A DNA stretch of 64,000 nt, from assembly GCF_018130695.1 (NCBI RefSeq), contig NZ_JAFCJX010000002.1, positions 1 through 64,000 on the forward strand, written 5' to 3'. The notes under the pieces were generated by a model, which did not search any database, was not told the origin of the DNA, and saw nothing but the letters and a program-made list of their open reading frames with translations. The translations under genes and the position numbers were made by a program. The stretch is from Bradyrhizobium jicamae (GTDB lineage Bacteria > Pseudomonadota > Alphaproteobacteria > Rhizobiales > Xanthobacteraceae). Positions 27,190 to 35,367 of this stretch are shown in pieces (positions within the stretch are counted from its first letter, which is position 1; every line of letters begins with the position of its first letter).

Positions 27190-27550
27190 CCCTCGTCCTT
27201 TCTCCCTTGTTGGTCGCTCGCCTTGGCTCGATATGGTGCTGTGCAGCTGCCGAGCCGAGCCGCTGCTCTCGTGTATCTCACTGGTTTCCAAGACGAAAAT
27301 CCGGATTCTCCCGATCACCAAGAAAGTTATTGACTGGTAAGTAAGTTAAATGTACATGAGTATCGATGTCAACTACTAGCCGCTTCGAAGAAGACTTCGC
27401 TGGGCCATTAGCATGTGTATTTCCGCTGCACTGTCGGAGGTTCTCGACGCCAGCCATGGCTCCGGTGAAAGGAGCGATCGTGCGCCTAGCGGTGCATTAG
27501 GGTTGCACGAGGCTTTACCTCGCGAGTCCAGTGATAATACGTTCGAGCGC
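27190..27550. other. Divergent intergenic region, HCCA isomerase and TetR regulator
   Basis: This 361-base spacer contains the promoters of the isomerase-SDR pair and of the TetR gene. The TetR frame remains open back to 27413, but the ATG at 27551 starts the recognisable domain. A candidate operator lies at 27330-27349, listed separately. Confidence 0.5.
27330..27349. promoter_or_regulatory. Candidate TetR operator (imperfect inverted repeat)
   Basis: Arms TTGACT and AGTTAA (5 of 6 complementary) flank 8 bases in an AT-rich patch between the divergent HCCA isomerase and TetR genes. The size and location fit autoregulation by the TetR protein. This is inference from position. Confidence 0.35.
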
Positions 27551-28258
27551 ATGAAAAAGCGCAAGAAACGACTGACAAATTCCGAACATCGCGAGTTGAG
27601 CATGTCGGCAGTATTGGCTGCCGCCGAGTTTCTCTTCGTGACTCAGGGCTACAACGGTACGACGACGGAGCAGATCGGGCAGCTCGCAGATCTGACCAAG
27701 GGCAGCGTCTACTTCTATTACGGCAACAAGGAAGGTGTCCTGCTTGAGCTGCTCAATCGCGTGCAAGCCAACGTCATGGAGCCGTACCTTCAAATCTTGC
27801 AAGATCAAGGCCTTTCGCCCGTCGAGCGCATGACGAAATACCTGGAGATGGCCGGCGAGGTCGCCCTTAACCATCCGGGCTCGATGTTGCTGCCGATCGT
27901 CGTCTCCATAGAGATGGCTGGAACTGAATCCGAAGCCGCGCGCAGGGTAAAGGCTGGCTACAATCGGATCGCACGAGAAGTGCGAAATGTCCTGGAACTG
28001 GGGCAAGCTTCCGGCGTCTTTCGCTCCGATCTGAGCAGTAGCGACATGGCTCGGCTCTTGATCTCAACCGGCGATGGCATCATGCTCGAGTGCCTCCGTC
28101 AGAATCTCCGCATCGACGTTCACCGCCTAGTTCGCACGCTCAAGGCTGTCGTGCTTACCGGTCTCCAAATCGCATCGGAGACGCCGAGAGACATCGAGGT
28201 CGATGATGGGCCCTCCGTTATCGATGTCTTGCGCGGCAATCTTCAGGACCACGCATAA
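27551..28258 (+). CDS. TetR/AcrR family transcriptional regulator
   Basis: This 235-residue regulator has an N-terminal TetR helix-turn-helix (AAAEFLFVTQGYNGTTTEQI, QLADLTKGSVYFYYGNKEGV) and a helical ligand-binding C-terminus. The ATG at 27551 starts a basic leader MKKRKKRLT. It lies 35 bases upstream of the Paa-like operon in the same direction and divergent from the HCCA isomerase-SDR pair, so it plausibly controls both. TetR regulators of such clusters often sense acyl-CoA thioesters. Confidence 0.93.
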   Translation: MKKRKKRLTNSEHRELSMSAVLAAAEFLFVTQGYNGTTTEQIGQLADLTKGSVYFYYGNKEGVLLELLNRVQANVMEPYLQILQDQGLSPVERMTKYLEMAGEVALNHPGSMLLPIVVSIEMAGTESEAARRVKAGYNRIAREVRNVLELGQASGVFRSDLSSSDMARLLISTGDGIMLECLRQNLRIDVHRLVRTLKAVVLTGLQIASETPRDIEVDDGPSVIDVLRGNLQDHA

Positions 28259-28268
28259 ACAGTCAGCG

Positions 28269-28278
28269 ACTTGTAAAC
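28269..28278 (+). promoter_or_regulatory. Possible regulator half-site upstream of the Paa-like operon
   Basis: The ten bases GACTTGTAAA here are identical to the left arm and spacer of the perfect palindrome at 33854-33874 upstream of the thiolase gene. It lies 16 bases before the PaaA-like start. One half-site alone is weak evidence for shared regulation. Confidence 0.25.
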
Positions 28279-28293
28279 GACGGAAGTTTGACC

Positions 28294-29250
28294 ATGGCTC
28301 AAGCGACGCTCGCGCGTGAAATCTCGGAAGAGGCAACTGAGGTCGCTCTGCAGACCCGAATCAAGGCTGGCGCAACGCTGGAAGATATCAGCGAGATGAC
28401 GCCCCGCTATCGTGACGTGCTGGTCGCGACCATGTCGATCGCGGCCGATCTGGAAATCATGACGTTGCCTCTCGACTACGATGCCATAGCGTTTGCACCA
28501 AGCATCAATGATCGCATCGCCGTCGCGTCTGCACTGCAGGACGAGATGGGGCATGCCCAGGTCATGTTCCGCATGCTCGAGGACTTCGGCTTCGACTCCT
28601 ATCACCAGGTGTTCGAGCGTGATCCCAAGAACTTCAAGACGTTCTTTCTGCTCGAGTTTGGGAACCTAAGTCCGATCGATGTGGGGCTGGGCCACCTTGT
28701 CGGCGATCAGGCGGGATATATCACGACGCGCGATCTCGAGGAGAATTGTTCATTTGGGCCGTATAGCCGATCGCTGCGGAAGGTGAACTTTGAAGAGAAC
28801 TTCCACGTCAAGCGCGGCGAATACATGATCCGCCACTACATGCAGCAGGGCCCCGAGATGCGGAAGCGTGTCCAGGAACGGATGGACTTCTGGTTTCCCC
28901 TGGGGGCCGAGTGGTTCGGCGCGACGGATGATGTCAAGTCGAGGCCCGACCAGCTCCACTACAAGATTCGCGGCAGCAGCAACGATCAGCTCAGGCAGAT
29001 CTGGTTGCAGCGCCTCGTCCCCTTCTGCGAGCAGGTTGGTTTGAACGTCCCGGCTCACTTCGACACAGAAAAAGGCATTTACGTCCTCGATTACCAAATG
29101 CCGATCCTGCTGAATTTCGAAACCATGAAGTGGGATTTTCGTACGGTCACGTGGCCCGAGAAGCTGGCGCAGTGGAAGAAAGGCGGTCCGTTGAAGCTGC
29201 CGGGCCTGAGCCGGATGCAGACGGAGCTTTGGGGGCAGGACCTGTGGTGA
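28294..29250 (+). CDS. PaaA-like diiron oxygenase subunit (phenylacetyl-CoA epoxidase family)
   Basis: The 318-residue ferritin-like protein belongs to the Phe-acetate catabolic (PaaA/PaaC) family. Candidate diiron ligands lie in AADLEIMTL, LQDEMGHAQ and EENFHVKRGEY, so this should be the catalytic subunit. The start is the ATG at 28294; a TTG at 28288 is in frame. In the family it would epoxidise or hydroxylate a CoA-bound ring or chain. It heads a tightly packed operon (PaaA, PaaD N-domain, PaaB, PaaC, PaaD zinc ribbon, ligase, binding protein), although no PaaE reductase is present. Confidence 0.9.
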   Translation: MAQATLAREISEEATEVALQTRIKAGATLEDISEMTPRYRDVLVATMSIAADLEIMTLPLDYDAIAFAPSINDRIAVASALQDEMGHAQVMFRMLEDFGFDSYHQVFERDPKNFKTFFLLEFGNLSPIDVGLGHLVGDQAGYITTRDLEENCSFGPYSRSLRKVNFEENFHVKRGEYMIRHYMQQGPEMRKRVQERMDFWFPLGAEWFGATDDVKSRPDQLHYKIRGSSNDQLRQIWLQRLVPFCEQVGLNVPAHFDTEKGIYVLDYQMPILLNFETMKWDFRTVTWPEKLAQWKKGGPLKLPGLSRMQTELWGQDLW

Positions 29251-29558
29251 CGGAGCAAGCGGTCCGAGAGGCGCTCCTCGCAGTGAATGACCCGCATATA
29301 CCGGTCAGCATCGAGAGCATGGGGATGTTGCGGGCCGTCACGATATCGGAAAACGGCGTGGTCGATGTCGAGCTCGCCATTCCGTGTCTGGCCTGCCCTG
29401 GCGTCTCGATGTTGAAACAATCGGTCAGGGACGCAGTGAGCGGCCTTGATGGCGTCAGCAAGGTCAACGTCCTCGAAGGCTGGCATCACGATTGGACCAC
29501 TCAATCCATTGAGCCCAATGCCCGACAGCTGATGCGCCGCTTTGGAATACAAGTCTAG
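29247..29558 (+). CDS. MIP18/DUF59 domain protein, equivalent to the N-terminal part of PaaD
   Basis: This 103-residue protein starts at a GTG (29247) overlapping the PaaA-like stop by 4 bases. The open frame extends further back, but only from this start does the MIP18 fold begin (VREALLAVNDPHIPVSIESM). A CLACPGVSM motif carries two Cys residues. PaaD-type MIP18 proteins are thought to help assemble the oxygenase metal centre. Full-length PaaD has a C-terminal zinc ribbon, which is missing here and instead encoded separately at 30591-30779. Confidence 0.85.
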   Translation: MTEQAVREALLAVNDPHIPVSIESMGMLRAVTISENGVVDVELAIPCLACPGVSMLKQSVRDAVSGLDGVSKVNVLEGWHHDWTTQSIEPNARQLMRRFGIQV

Positions 29559-29569
29559 GGGTCGCGACG

Positions 29570-29824
29570 ATGAAGAAAATTATCGACAGACAGTTGGAGT
29601 TGGGCGGCGACAAGCCCGAATTCTACGAGGTATTTGCACGCCGGGATTCCGCAGAACCGCTCACGCATGTCGGTTCAGTCGAGGCCCCGAACGCAGAACT
29701 AGCGGAAGCACGCGCATGGTTTGTCTACGACCACCATACCTGGCGGGAGATGTGCATCGTACCACTATCGGCAATCGTCACGATTACCGAACGCGGCAGC
29801 AAATCGAAAGTGAAGGTGGTGTGA
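29570..29824 (+). CDS. PaaB-like oxygenase subunit
   Basis: This 84-residue protein has the PaaB pattern: FYEVFARRDSAEPLTHVGSV, then NAELAEARAWFVYD, then a conserved MCIVPLSAI segment. PaaB bridges PaaAC heterodimers in the phenylacetyl-CoA epoxidase complex. It lies 11 bases after the MIP18 gene and its stop shares one base with the next start (TGATG), so it is co-translated. Confidence 0.88.
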   Translation: MKKIIDRQLELGGDKPEFYEVFARRDSAEPLTHVGSVEAPNAELAEARAWFVYDHHTWREMCIVPLSAIVTITERGSKSKVKVV

Positions 29825-30594
29825 TGGCTGTCATCGATTCAATCGAAGGCCTCTCGGAGGCCGATCAGTTCTTGCGGGACGAATTGTATTGCATCGCGGA
29901 CGCCAAGCTGGTGCTCGCTGGCTGGTACATGATGGTGTTGCAGAATGGGCGATCCATCGCGGACTTTACGTCAATCTGCGCGATGATGCAGGGGCAATAT
30001 GGTCATGCCCGCGCCCTTTATCAGCATCTCGGTCGTTTCGGCGTCACTCTCGATGAGGTGGAGTGGACGCGTGGCGCGAAGGACATTCGCTCGCCGAAGC
30101 TGCTGGATCGGCCGCCGCAATCGTGGTCCGATTTTGTCGCTACGATATTCATGGCCGAGCAGGCCATCTCCACGCAACTGAGCGCCTACAGAACGAGCCT
30201 AGCCGACAGAACCCTGGCACGTCTGGCCGGCAAGATCCTAAAGGAATCGCGCTTTCATCTCAGCTATTCGGTAGGTTGGATCAAGGCGCTACGCAAAGAT
30301 CCGGCGTCGCCAGTCGACGAAGATGCCCGTCGCCGCCTGGTCGAAGCGTTGGATTGGTGGGGCGAGCCGGACCGGCCGGACATCGTTTTCTCAAGCGGCT
30401 ATCGGGATGCGTCGGATTCGGACCTTCGCGAGCGCTTCCTCAAAGCGGTCGGCGAGACCTTCGATGTCCCGGACGGAATTGCCGGCCATGCAAGGTCCTG
30501 GCTGCGATCCATCCGTCGCAATGGCGCTCCGGGCATCCCGGAGAACCTGTTCGAGAAGATCCGTTTCAAGAATCGCGAACTGGCAATGCCGTGA
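29824..30594 (+). CDS. PaaC-like structural oxygenase subunit
   Basis: From the ATG at 29824, which overlaps the PaaB stop, the protein has 256 residues. It is a helical PaaC-type ferritin-like subunit. The segment AMMQGQYGHARALYQHL aligns with the LDLLGQARALY-like region of PaaC. The typical Glu/Asp metal ligands of PaaA are not evident, as expected for the non-catalytic partner. It should pair with the PaaA-like protein. An upstream extension of the frame to 29542 overlaps other genes and is not used. Confidence 0.87.
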   Translation: MAVIDSIEGLSEADQFLRDELYCIADAKLVLAGWYMMVLQNGRSIADFTSICAMMQGQYGHARALYQHLGRFGVTLDEVEWTRGAKDIRSPKLLDRPPQSWSDFVATIFMAEQAISTQLSAYRTSLADRTLARLAGKILKESRFHLSYSVGWIKALRKDPASPVDEDARRRLVEALDWWGEPDRPDIVFSSGYRDASDSDLRERFLKAVGETFDVPDGIAGHARSWLRSIRRNGAPGIPENLFEKIRFKNRELAMP

Positions 30595-30779
30595 ACCGAA
30601 ACGAACCAACATTCGACTTGCCGGTGGATGCCAGCAAGGTCGTTTGTCCGCACTGCGAGAGCGATGCCGTCGACATCGACTCGCCCTTCGGTGGGAGCGT
30701 CTCCGAGGTCTTGTTTCGATGCCGGCAATGCAAGTCATTCTTCCACTGGGTGAAGTGGCAGCCGGAGCCACCACGTTAG
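30591..30779 (+). CDS. Zinc-ribbon protein, equivalent to the C-terminal domain of PaaD
   Basis: A 62-residue protein starts at a GTG overlapping the PaaC stop by 4 bases (GTGA). It contains CPHCESDAV, then SPFGGS, then CRQCKSFFHWVKW, which is the layout of the PaaD C-terminal zinc ribbon (CPxCxS, FG, CxxC, FK). In most bacteria this ribbon is fused to the MIP18 domain; here the two halves sit in separate genes on either side of the PaaB and PaaC genes. It likely acts with the 29247-29558 product. Confidence 0.82.
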   Translation: MNRNEPTFDLPVDASKVVCPHCESDAVDIDSPFGGSVSEVLFRCRQCKSFFHWVKWQPEPPR

Positions 30780-30840
30780 GCGAGGTAAGAAGAGCTCTAA
30801 GAGCAGCACAAGCTGCCAGAGCAACAAAGGGAGGATCATC

Positions 30841-32424
30841 GTGCTCGATCGAGCTATTTCGGTGTCCGATATTCTTCGGACGACGTCACGCGCTGTACCG
30901 CAAAAGACCGCTATTGTCGACGAGATCGGCTCGCTGAGCTATTTCGAATTCGACGCGACCGTGGATAGACTTGCGGCCGGACTTCAGAGACAAGGAATCA
31001 CAACAGGCGACAGAGTAGCTTATCTGCTTTGGAATCAGCGCGAGCTCCTTTTATCCTACTTCGCGATCGCGCGGCTTGGTGCGCTGACCGTCTCTCTGAA
31101 CTTCCGTCTGACTCCTGAGGAGTTGTCGTATCAGCTCGTCGCGGCGGAGTGCAAAGCGATCATCGTAGACCGGGATCTCGCGGAACTCGCATTAAAGGCG
31201 ATTTCCATTTCCGAACTCTCGATCCTCCAGATCGTGGCCGGAGCAGAGGCTCGCCCCGGCCAGCTTGCTTTCGTCGACCTTTCGCATGGCGTGGCTGATG
31301 ATATCCCGCAGTTTCCGACCGTCGGCGCCGACGCCGATAGCGGCATCTGGTTCACCTCAGGCACGACCGGCCGGCCAAAGGGGGCAGTGGTAAAGCATCG
31401 ATCGGCGGTTGCCGCCGCGACGCTCAGCGCCATAGCGCTCGGCTTCCCGGAAGAGGTCAGATCGCTGGCGGTCGCTCCTCTCTTTCATCGCGGAGCAACG
31501 GAAAACTTCGCATTGCCGGTGATCCTGTGCAGGGGAACAAATTTTCTGCGCAAACGGTTCGACGCACCTCAAACCCTGGAAAACCTGGAGAAGTACAGGA
31601 TCCAGCTTGCTTTCATCGTTCCAACGATGGCCTGGCAGCTCGTTCAGGAGCCATCCGCAGAGAACAGGACCTTGCCGCACCTCACGCACTGGATCTCTGC
31701 TTCGGCGCCGCTGCCCCCGGTGCTTGCAGAACGGATCCAGGAGAGATTCAAGCTGCCAGATGGGGTGACAAACGCTTACGGCATCACCGAGATGTTATTC
31801 GTCTCGAGATGTCCGCCGGACATGCTGGCCAAGAAGCCTGGCACTGCCGGGCTGCCAGCGCCGTGTACGCAGGTAGTCATTCATGACGAAAAGCGCGGCA
31901 TTCTTCCGAATGGCGAAGTAGGTGAGATTCTTATCAGCGGACCGACGGGGTTCTCTCATTATTTGAATAATGAGGAGGCAACGCGTGAAGCGATCGTCAG
32001 TTTGAACGGAGCTGCCTGGTATCGAAGCGGCGACCTTGGTGTTATCGATGCTGACGGCTACCTTGCGATCAAGGACCGGAAGAAGGACATGATAATCTCC
32101 GGCGGCGAGAATATTTATTGTGCTGAGGTGGAATTGTTATTGATTGACCATCCCTCGATCCGGGAAGTCGCGGTGGTCGGGGTCCCCGATGAAAAATGGG
32201 GCGAGATCGTCGTTGCCGCGATCGTCACTGCTACGGAGACCATCGTCGATCTTGATCAGCTCGTAAAGAGCTGCTCCTCGCTGGCAAGCTACAAGCGGCC
32301 GCGTGAAGTCGTCTGCCTGGAGACACTGCCGCGCAACAGCTTCGGCAAAGTACGCAAGGATTTAGTTCGGGAGATGGTCCGCGAGCGGCTCCAAATATCA
32401 AGGCAGGCACGTCGCGCTTCCTAG
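30841..32424 (+). CDS. AMP-binding acyl-CoA synthetase / CoA ligase
   Basis: This is a 527-residue adenylate-forming enzyme with the P-loop FTSGTTGRPKGAV near residue 172. It has an NAYGITEM motif, the YRSGDLGVIDADGYL hinge, KDMIISGGENIY, and the C-terminal catalytic Lys in RNSFGKVRK. It starts at a GTG at 30841 after a gggagg ribosome site, in the same direction as the Paa-like genes. It likely makes the CoA thioester that the Paa-like oxygenase acts on. Substrate cannot be assigned by eye. Confidence 0.93.
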   Translation: MLDRAISVSDILRTTSRAVPQKTAIVDEIGSLSYFEFDATVDRLAAGLQRQGITTGDRVAYLLWNQRELLLSYFAIARLGALTVSLNFRLTPEELSYQLVAAECKAIIVDRDLAELALKAISISELSILQIVAGAEARPGQLAFVDLSHGVADDIPQFPTVGADADSGIWFTSGTTGRPKGAVVKHRSAVAAATLSAIALGFPEEVRSLAVAPLFHRGATENFALPVILCRGTNFLRKRFDAPQTLENLEKYRIQLAFIVPTMAWQLVQEPSAENRTLPHLTHWISASAPLPPVLAERIQERFKLPDGVTNAYGITEMLFVSRCPPDMLAKKPGTAGLPAPCTQVVIHDEKRGILPNGEVGEILISGPTGFSHYLNNEEATREAIVSLNGAAWYRSGDLGVIDADGYLAIKDRKKDMIISGGENIYCAEVELLLIDHPSIREVAVVGVPDEKWGEIVVAAIVTATETIVDLDQLVKSCSSLASYKRPREVVCLETLPRNSFGKVRKDLVREMVRERLQISRQARRAS

Positions 32425-32496
32425 TCAAACTTGTAGGGCCACATTCACAAGCGTCAGTTTTCGAAGAACCGGGTCGTTTCACTTGGGAGGGATGCT

Positions 32497-33699
32497 ATGT
32501 TTGAAATCGTCAGACCTGCCTTTGCATTGATGCTGTTGACGCTCGGGTCAGTCGCGTATGCGGCGGATACTCCGGGGGTAACGGCGACCGAGATCAAGGT
32601 TGGGGGGGTCTTTCCCTTCAGCGGGCCCGCCTCGTCGCTTGGCATCATCGGCCGAAGTATTCAAGCCTATGTCCAGTCGATCAACGATCGTGGCGGCATA
32701 AACGGACGGAAAATAAACTATATTGCCTATGACGATGCTTACAGTCCGCCCAAAGCGGTGGAGCAGGTGCGCAAGCTCGTCGAAAGCGACGAGGTCTCAT
32801 TCTTGTTTGGTCAGCTCGGCACACCGGGCAACACGGCGGTGGCGAAGTATCTGATATCGAAGGCCGTGCCGTCTATTTCAATCGTCTCGGGGTCGAACAA
32901 GTTTACGAATGTGGCCGATTTTCCGCTGACGACAACAGGCATCGTCAGTTTCGATACCGAGGGAAAGATCTATGCCAAGTTCCTGACCAAGACTTTGCCA
33001 GATGCCAGGTATGCCATTCTCTACCAGAACGATGATCTAGGAAAGGATTACCTGAACGCCTTCAAGGCGATCCTTGGCACCCGCTTTGACAAGAACGTCA
33101 CCGCTATCCCCTATGAGCTGAGTGATCCGACGGTGGAGTCTCACATCGTCAACTTGAGGAGCTCAGGGGCCGATGCGTTGCTGCTGGCAGCAACGCCAAA
33201 ATTTGCCGCTCAAGCCATCCGCAAGGCTGCCGAGATTGGCTGGAAGCCTGCGATCCTGCTGAACTACCCCTCCAGTTCGGTTGGCGCGACTCTGAAGCCG
33301 GCAGGCCTCGACAAGGCGATCGGGGTGATGGTCGGAACAAACATGAAGGATCCCAGCGATCCGCAATGGGTTCACACCGACGGAATGAAGAGCTATTTGA
33401 CCTTCATCGACAAATACATGCCCGGCGTCGACATTGCCGATTTCAACATCTTGTATGGCTACACGCAGGGCATGCTGCTCGAACATCTGATCAAGCAGTG
33501 CGGGAGCGACCTTTCCCGCGAAAACATCATCAGGCAGGCGAAGAGCCTGAAGAATGTGGTGCTACCGACACTGTTGCCCGGCATCAGCGTCAACACGACC
33601 GACAAGATCAACATGAACTACACGCAAATGAGGCTGCAGCGCTGGACCGGCACGCGTTGGGAGCTCTTTGGTGATGTGCTCGACGCCTCCTCGGAGTGA
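32497..33699 (+). CDS. Branched-chain amino acid-type ABC substrate-binding protein (orphan)
   Basis: The 400-residue periplasmic protein has a signal peptide ending VAYAAD and the Peripla_BP_6 pattern (EIKVGGVFPFSGPASSLG, RGGINGRKINYIAYDDAY). It follows the CoA ligase by 72 bases, likely in the Paa-like operon. No permease or ATPase genes accompany it, so it may use the Liv-type membrane components at 6663-9979 or a system elsewhere. It is distinct in sequence from the binding protein at 5398. Confidence 0.9.
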   Translation: MFEIVRPAFALMLLTLGSVAYAADTPGVTATEIKVGGVFPFSGPASSLGIIGRSIQAYVQSINDRGGINGRKINYIAYDDAYSPPKAVEQVRKLVESDEVSFLFGQLGTPGNTAVAKYLISKAVPSISIVSGSNKFTNVADFPLTTTGIVSFDTEGKIYAKFLTKTLPDARYAILYQNDDLGKDYLNAFKAILGTRFDKNVTAIPYELSDPTVESHIVNLRSSGADALLLAATPKFAAQAIRKAAEIGWKPAILLNYPSSSVGATLKPAGLDKAIGVMVGTNMKDPSDPQWVHTDGMKSYLTFIDKYMPGVDIADFNILYGYTQGMLLEHLIKQCGSDLSRENIIRQAKSLKNVVLPTLLPGISVNTTDKINMNYTQMRLQRWTGTRWELFGDVLDASSE

Positions 33700-34047
33700 G
33701 CACGTGTCGCCGGCGCCGTCACGATTGACGCCATCGAGAGCTGCGCACCCGGCCTAGCCGACGAGCGCGAGCGTGGCGGCCGCAGACCGACGATAAACCC
33801 GACCCTTCACCAGTTGACCGTACAGCGAGGCCTGGCAAATAGAGCGCGTCAAATGACTTGTAAAACACAAGTCACTAGACAACTGTAGAGCGAAATGAAC
33901 CTTGCGGATCTCGGAGGCCTGATTGCACGGATTCGGACGGATCTGCGTCGGCCCATGCGTCCAAAATGAACAGCAAGGGAAGAAGTGGTTCGCATGCCAC
34001 GATATGAGCTGATGTCGGATATTCCGATCGATTGAAGGAGAGACGAA
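33700..34047. other. Intergenic region upstream of the thiolase gene
   Basis: These 348 bases hold the promoter region of the thiolase-FadB pair. No gene is supported; a long minus-strand open frame here is a shadow of the thiolase gene. A perfect palindrome at 33854-33874 is listed separately. A gaaggagaga ribosome site precedes the thiolase ATG. Confidence 0.45.
33854..33874. promoter_or_regulatory. Perfect operator-like palindrome upstream of the thiolase gene
   Basis: Eight-base arms TGACTTGT and ACAAGTCA flank a 5-base spacer (AAAAC), 173 bases before the thiolase start. The dimensions fit a dimeric TetR- or FadR/GntR-type regulator of fatty-acid or CoA-ester degradation. The left arm and spacer start recur at 28269-28278. 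Confidence 0.5.
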
Positions 34048-35256
34048 ATGGCAGATGCATTCATCTACGATCACGTACGCACGCCGCGAGGTCGCGGCAA
34101 AGCCGACGGCTCTTTGCACGAAGTGACGGCTCTTGCACTTGCGACCGTGCCGCTGAAGGCTCTGAAGGAGCGCAACGGCCTGGCGTCCGACAGCATCGAC
34201 GACGTGGTCTACGGCGTTGTCGATCCGGTCGGCGAGGCGGGCGGCGACATCGCGCGGTTCGCGGCTCTTGCCGCTGGGTTCGGCAAGTCGGTGCCAGGTA
34301 TCCAGATCAATCGTTTCTGCGCCTCGGGTCTCGACGCGGTGAACTTCGCCGCGGCGCAGATCATGGCCGGTCAGCACGAACTGACGATCGGCGGCGGCGC
34401 GGAGTCGATGAGCCGCGTCGGCATCATGTCGTCCGGATCGGCATGGCCGACGGACCCTTCGATGGCAGTGCCATCTTACTTCATGCCTCAGGGCGTGGCG
34501 GCGGACCTGATCGCCACCAAATACGGTTTCTCGCGTGACGACGTGGATAGATATGCGGTCGAGAGCCAGGAGCGTGCCGCGCTGGCCTGGGACGAAGGCC
34601 GGTTCAAGAATTCTGTCGTGCCGGTGAAGGACATCAACGGCATCACAATTCTCGATAAGGACGAGCATATTCGCCGCGGCACGACCATGCAGTCACTGGG
34701 CCAGTTGAAGCCGTCCTTCGCCACCATGGGCGCGATGGGTGGTTTCGATGCGGTGGCGGTGCAGTCGCATCCGGAAATCGAAGGCGTGAACTACGTTCAC
34801 CACGCCGGCAACTCGTCGGGTATTGTCGACGGAGCTGGCGCCGTTCTTCTCGGTACCAAGGAAGCCGGCAAGAAGCATGGCCTCAAGCCTCGCGCGAAGA
34901 TTCGTTCTTTCGTCAACGTCGGCTCCGAGCCTGCGATGATGTTGACGGGTCCGGTCGACGTGACGCAGAAGGTCCTGGATCGCTCGGGCATGAAGCTGTC
35001 GGACATCGATCTGGTCGAATTGAACGAAGCTTTCGCCTCCGTGGTTCTGCGCTTGATGCAGGCGTTCGATATCGACCGCGACAAGATCAACGTCAACGGC
35101 GGCGCAATCGCGATGGGCCATCCGCTCGGCGCGACCGGCGCGATGATTTTGGGCACCGTTCTCGACGAACTCGAGCGCACCAACAAGTCCACAGCGCTTG
35201 TCACGCTGTGCATTGGCGGCGGCATGGGCACCGCGACCATCATCGAACGAGTTTGA
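34048..35256 (+). CDS. Acetyl-CoA acyltransferase / thiolase
   Basis: This 402-residue thiolase has the nucleophilic Cys91 in NRFCASGLDAVN, the His-containing GGAIAMGHPLGATGA and the second catalytic Cys in TLCIGGGMGTA. It would cleave 3-ketoacyl-CoA to acetyl-CoA plus a shortened acyl-CoA. It lies upstream of the FadB-type multifunctional enzyme, and the two should form a beta-oxidation complex of the FadA/FadB kind. The body of the gene is GC-rich like its neighbours. Confidence 0.95.
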   Translation: MADAFIYDHVRTPRGRGKADGSLHEVTALALATVPLKALKERNGLASDSIDDVVYGVVDPVGEAGGDIARFAALAAGFGKSVPGIQINRFCASGLDAVNFAAAQIMAGQHELTIGGGAESMSRVGIMSSGSAWPTDPSMAVPSYFMPQGVAADLIATKYGFSRDDVDRYAVESQERAALAWDEGRFKNSVVPVKDINGITILDKDEHIRRGTTMQSLGQLKPSFATMGAMGGFDAVAVQSHPEIEGVNYVHHAGNSSGIVDGAGAVLLGTKEAGKKHGLKPRAKIRSFVNVGSEPAMMLTGPVDVTQKVLDRSGMKLSDIDLVELNEAFASVVLRLMQAFDIDRDKINVNGGAIAMGHPLGATGAMILGTVLDELERTNKSTALVTLCIGGGMGTATIIERV

Positions 35257-35262
35257 GCTTTG

Positions 35263-35284
35263 CCCCTCCTTGCGCAAGGCGGGG
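35263..35284. repeat. GC-rich hairpin between thiolase and FadB-type genes
   Basis: CCCC and GGGG arms enclose a 12-base palindrome CCTTGCGCAAGG just after the thiolase stop. There is no T-tract, so it may modulate mRNA stability between the two genes rather than terminate. Confidence 0.3.
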
Positions 35285-35367
35285 ATCTCACAACGAAATC
35301 TAACCTGCCATCTCGCGAGCAGCGGGGGCCGCCTTCTTGGAATGCGGCAACGAATTGGAACCATCAC

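Noticed and set aside
33754..34668. Minus-strand open frame opposite the thiolase gene
   Set aside because: Mostly antisense to the thiolase, which has all its catalytic residues, and lacks a recognisable family.
35263..35284. Hairpin after the thiolase gene as a transcription terminator
   Set aside because: No T-tract follows it and the FadB-type gene is expected to be co-transcribed; listed only as a repeat.
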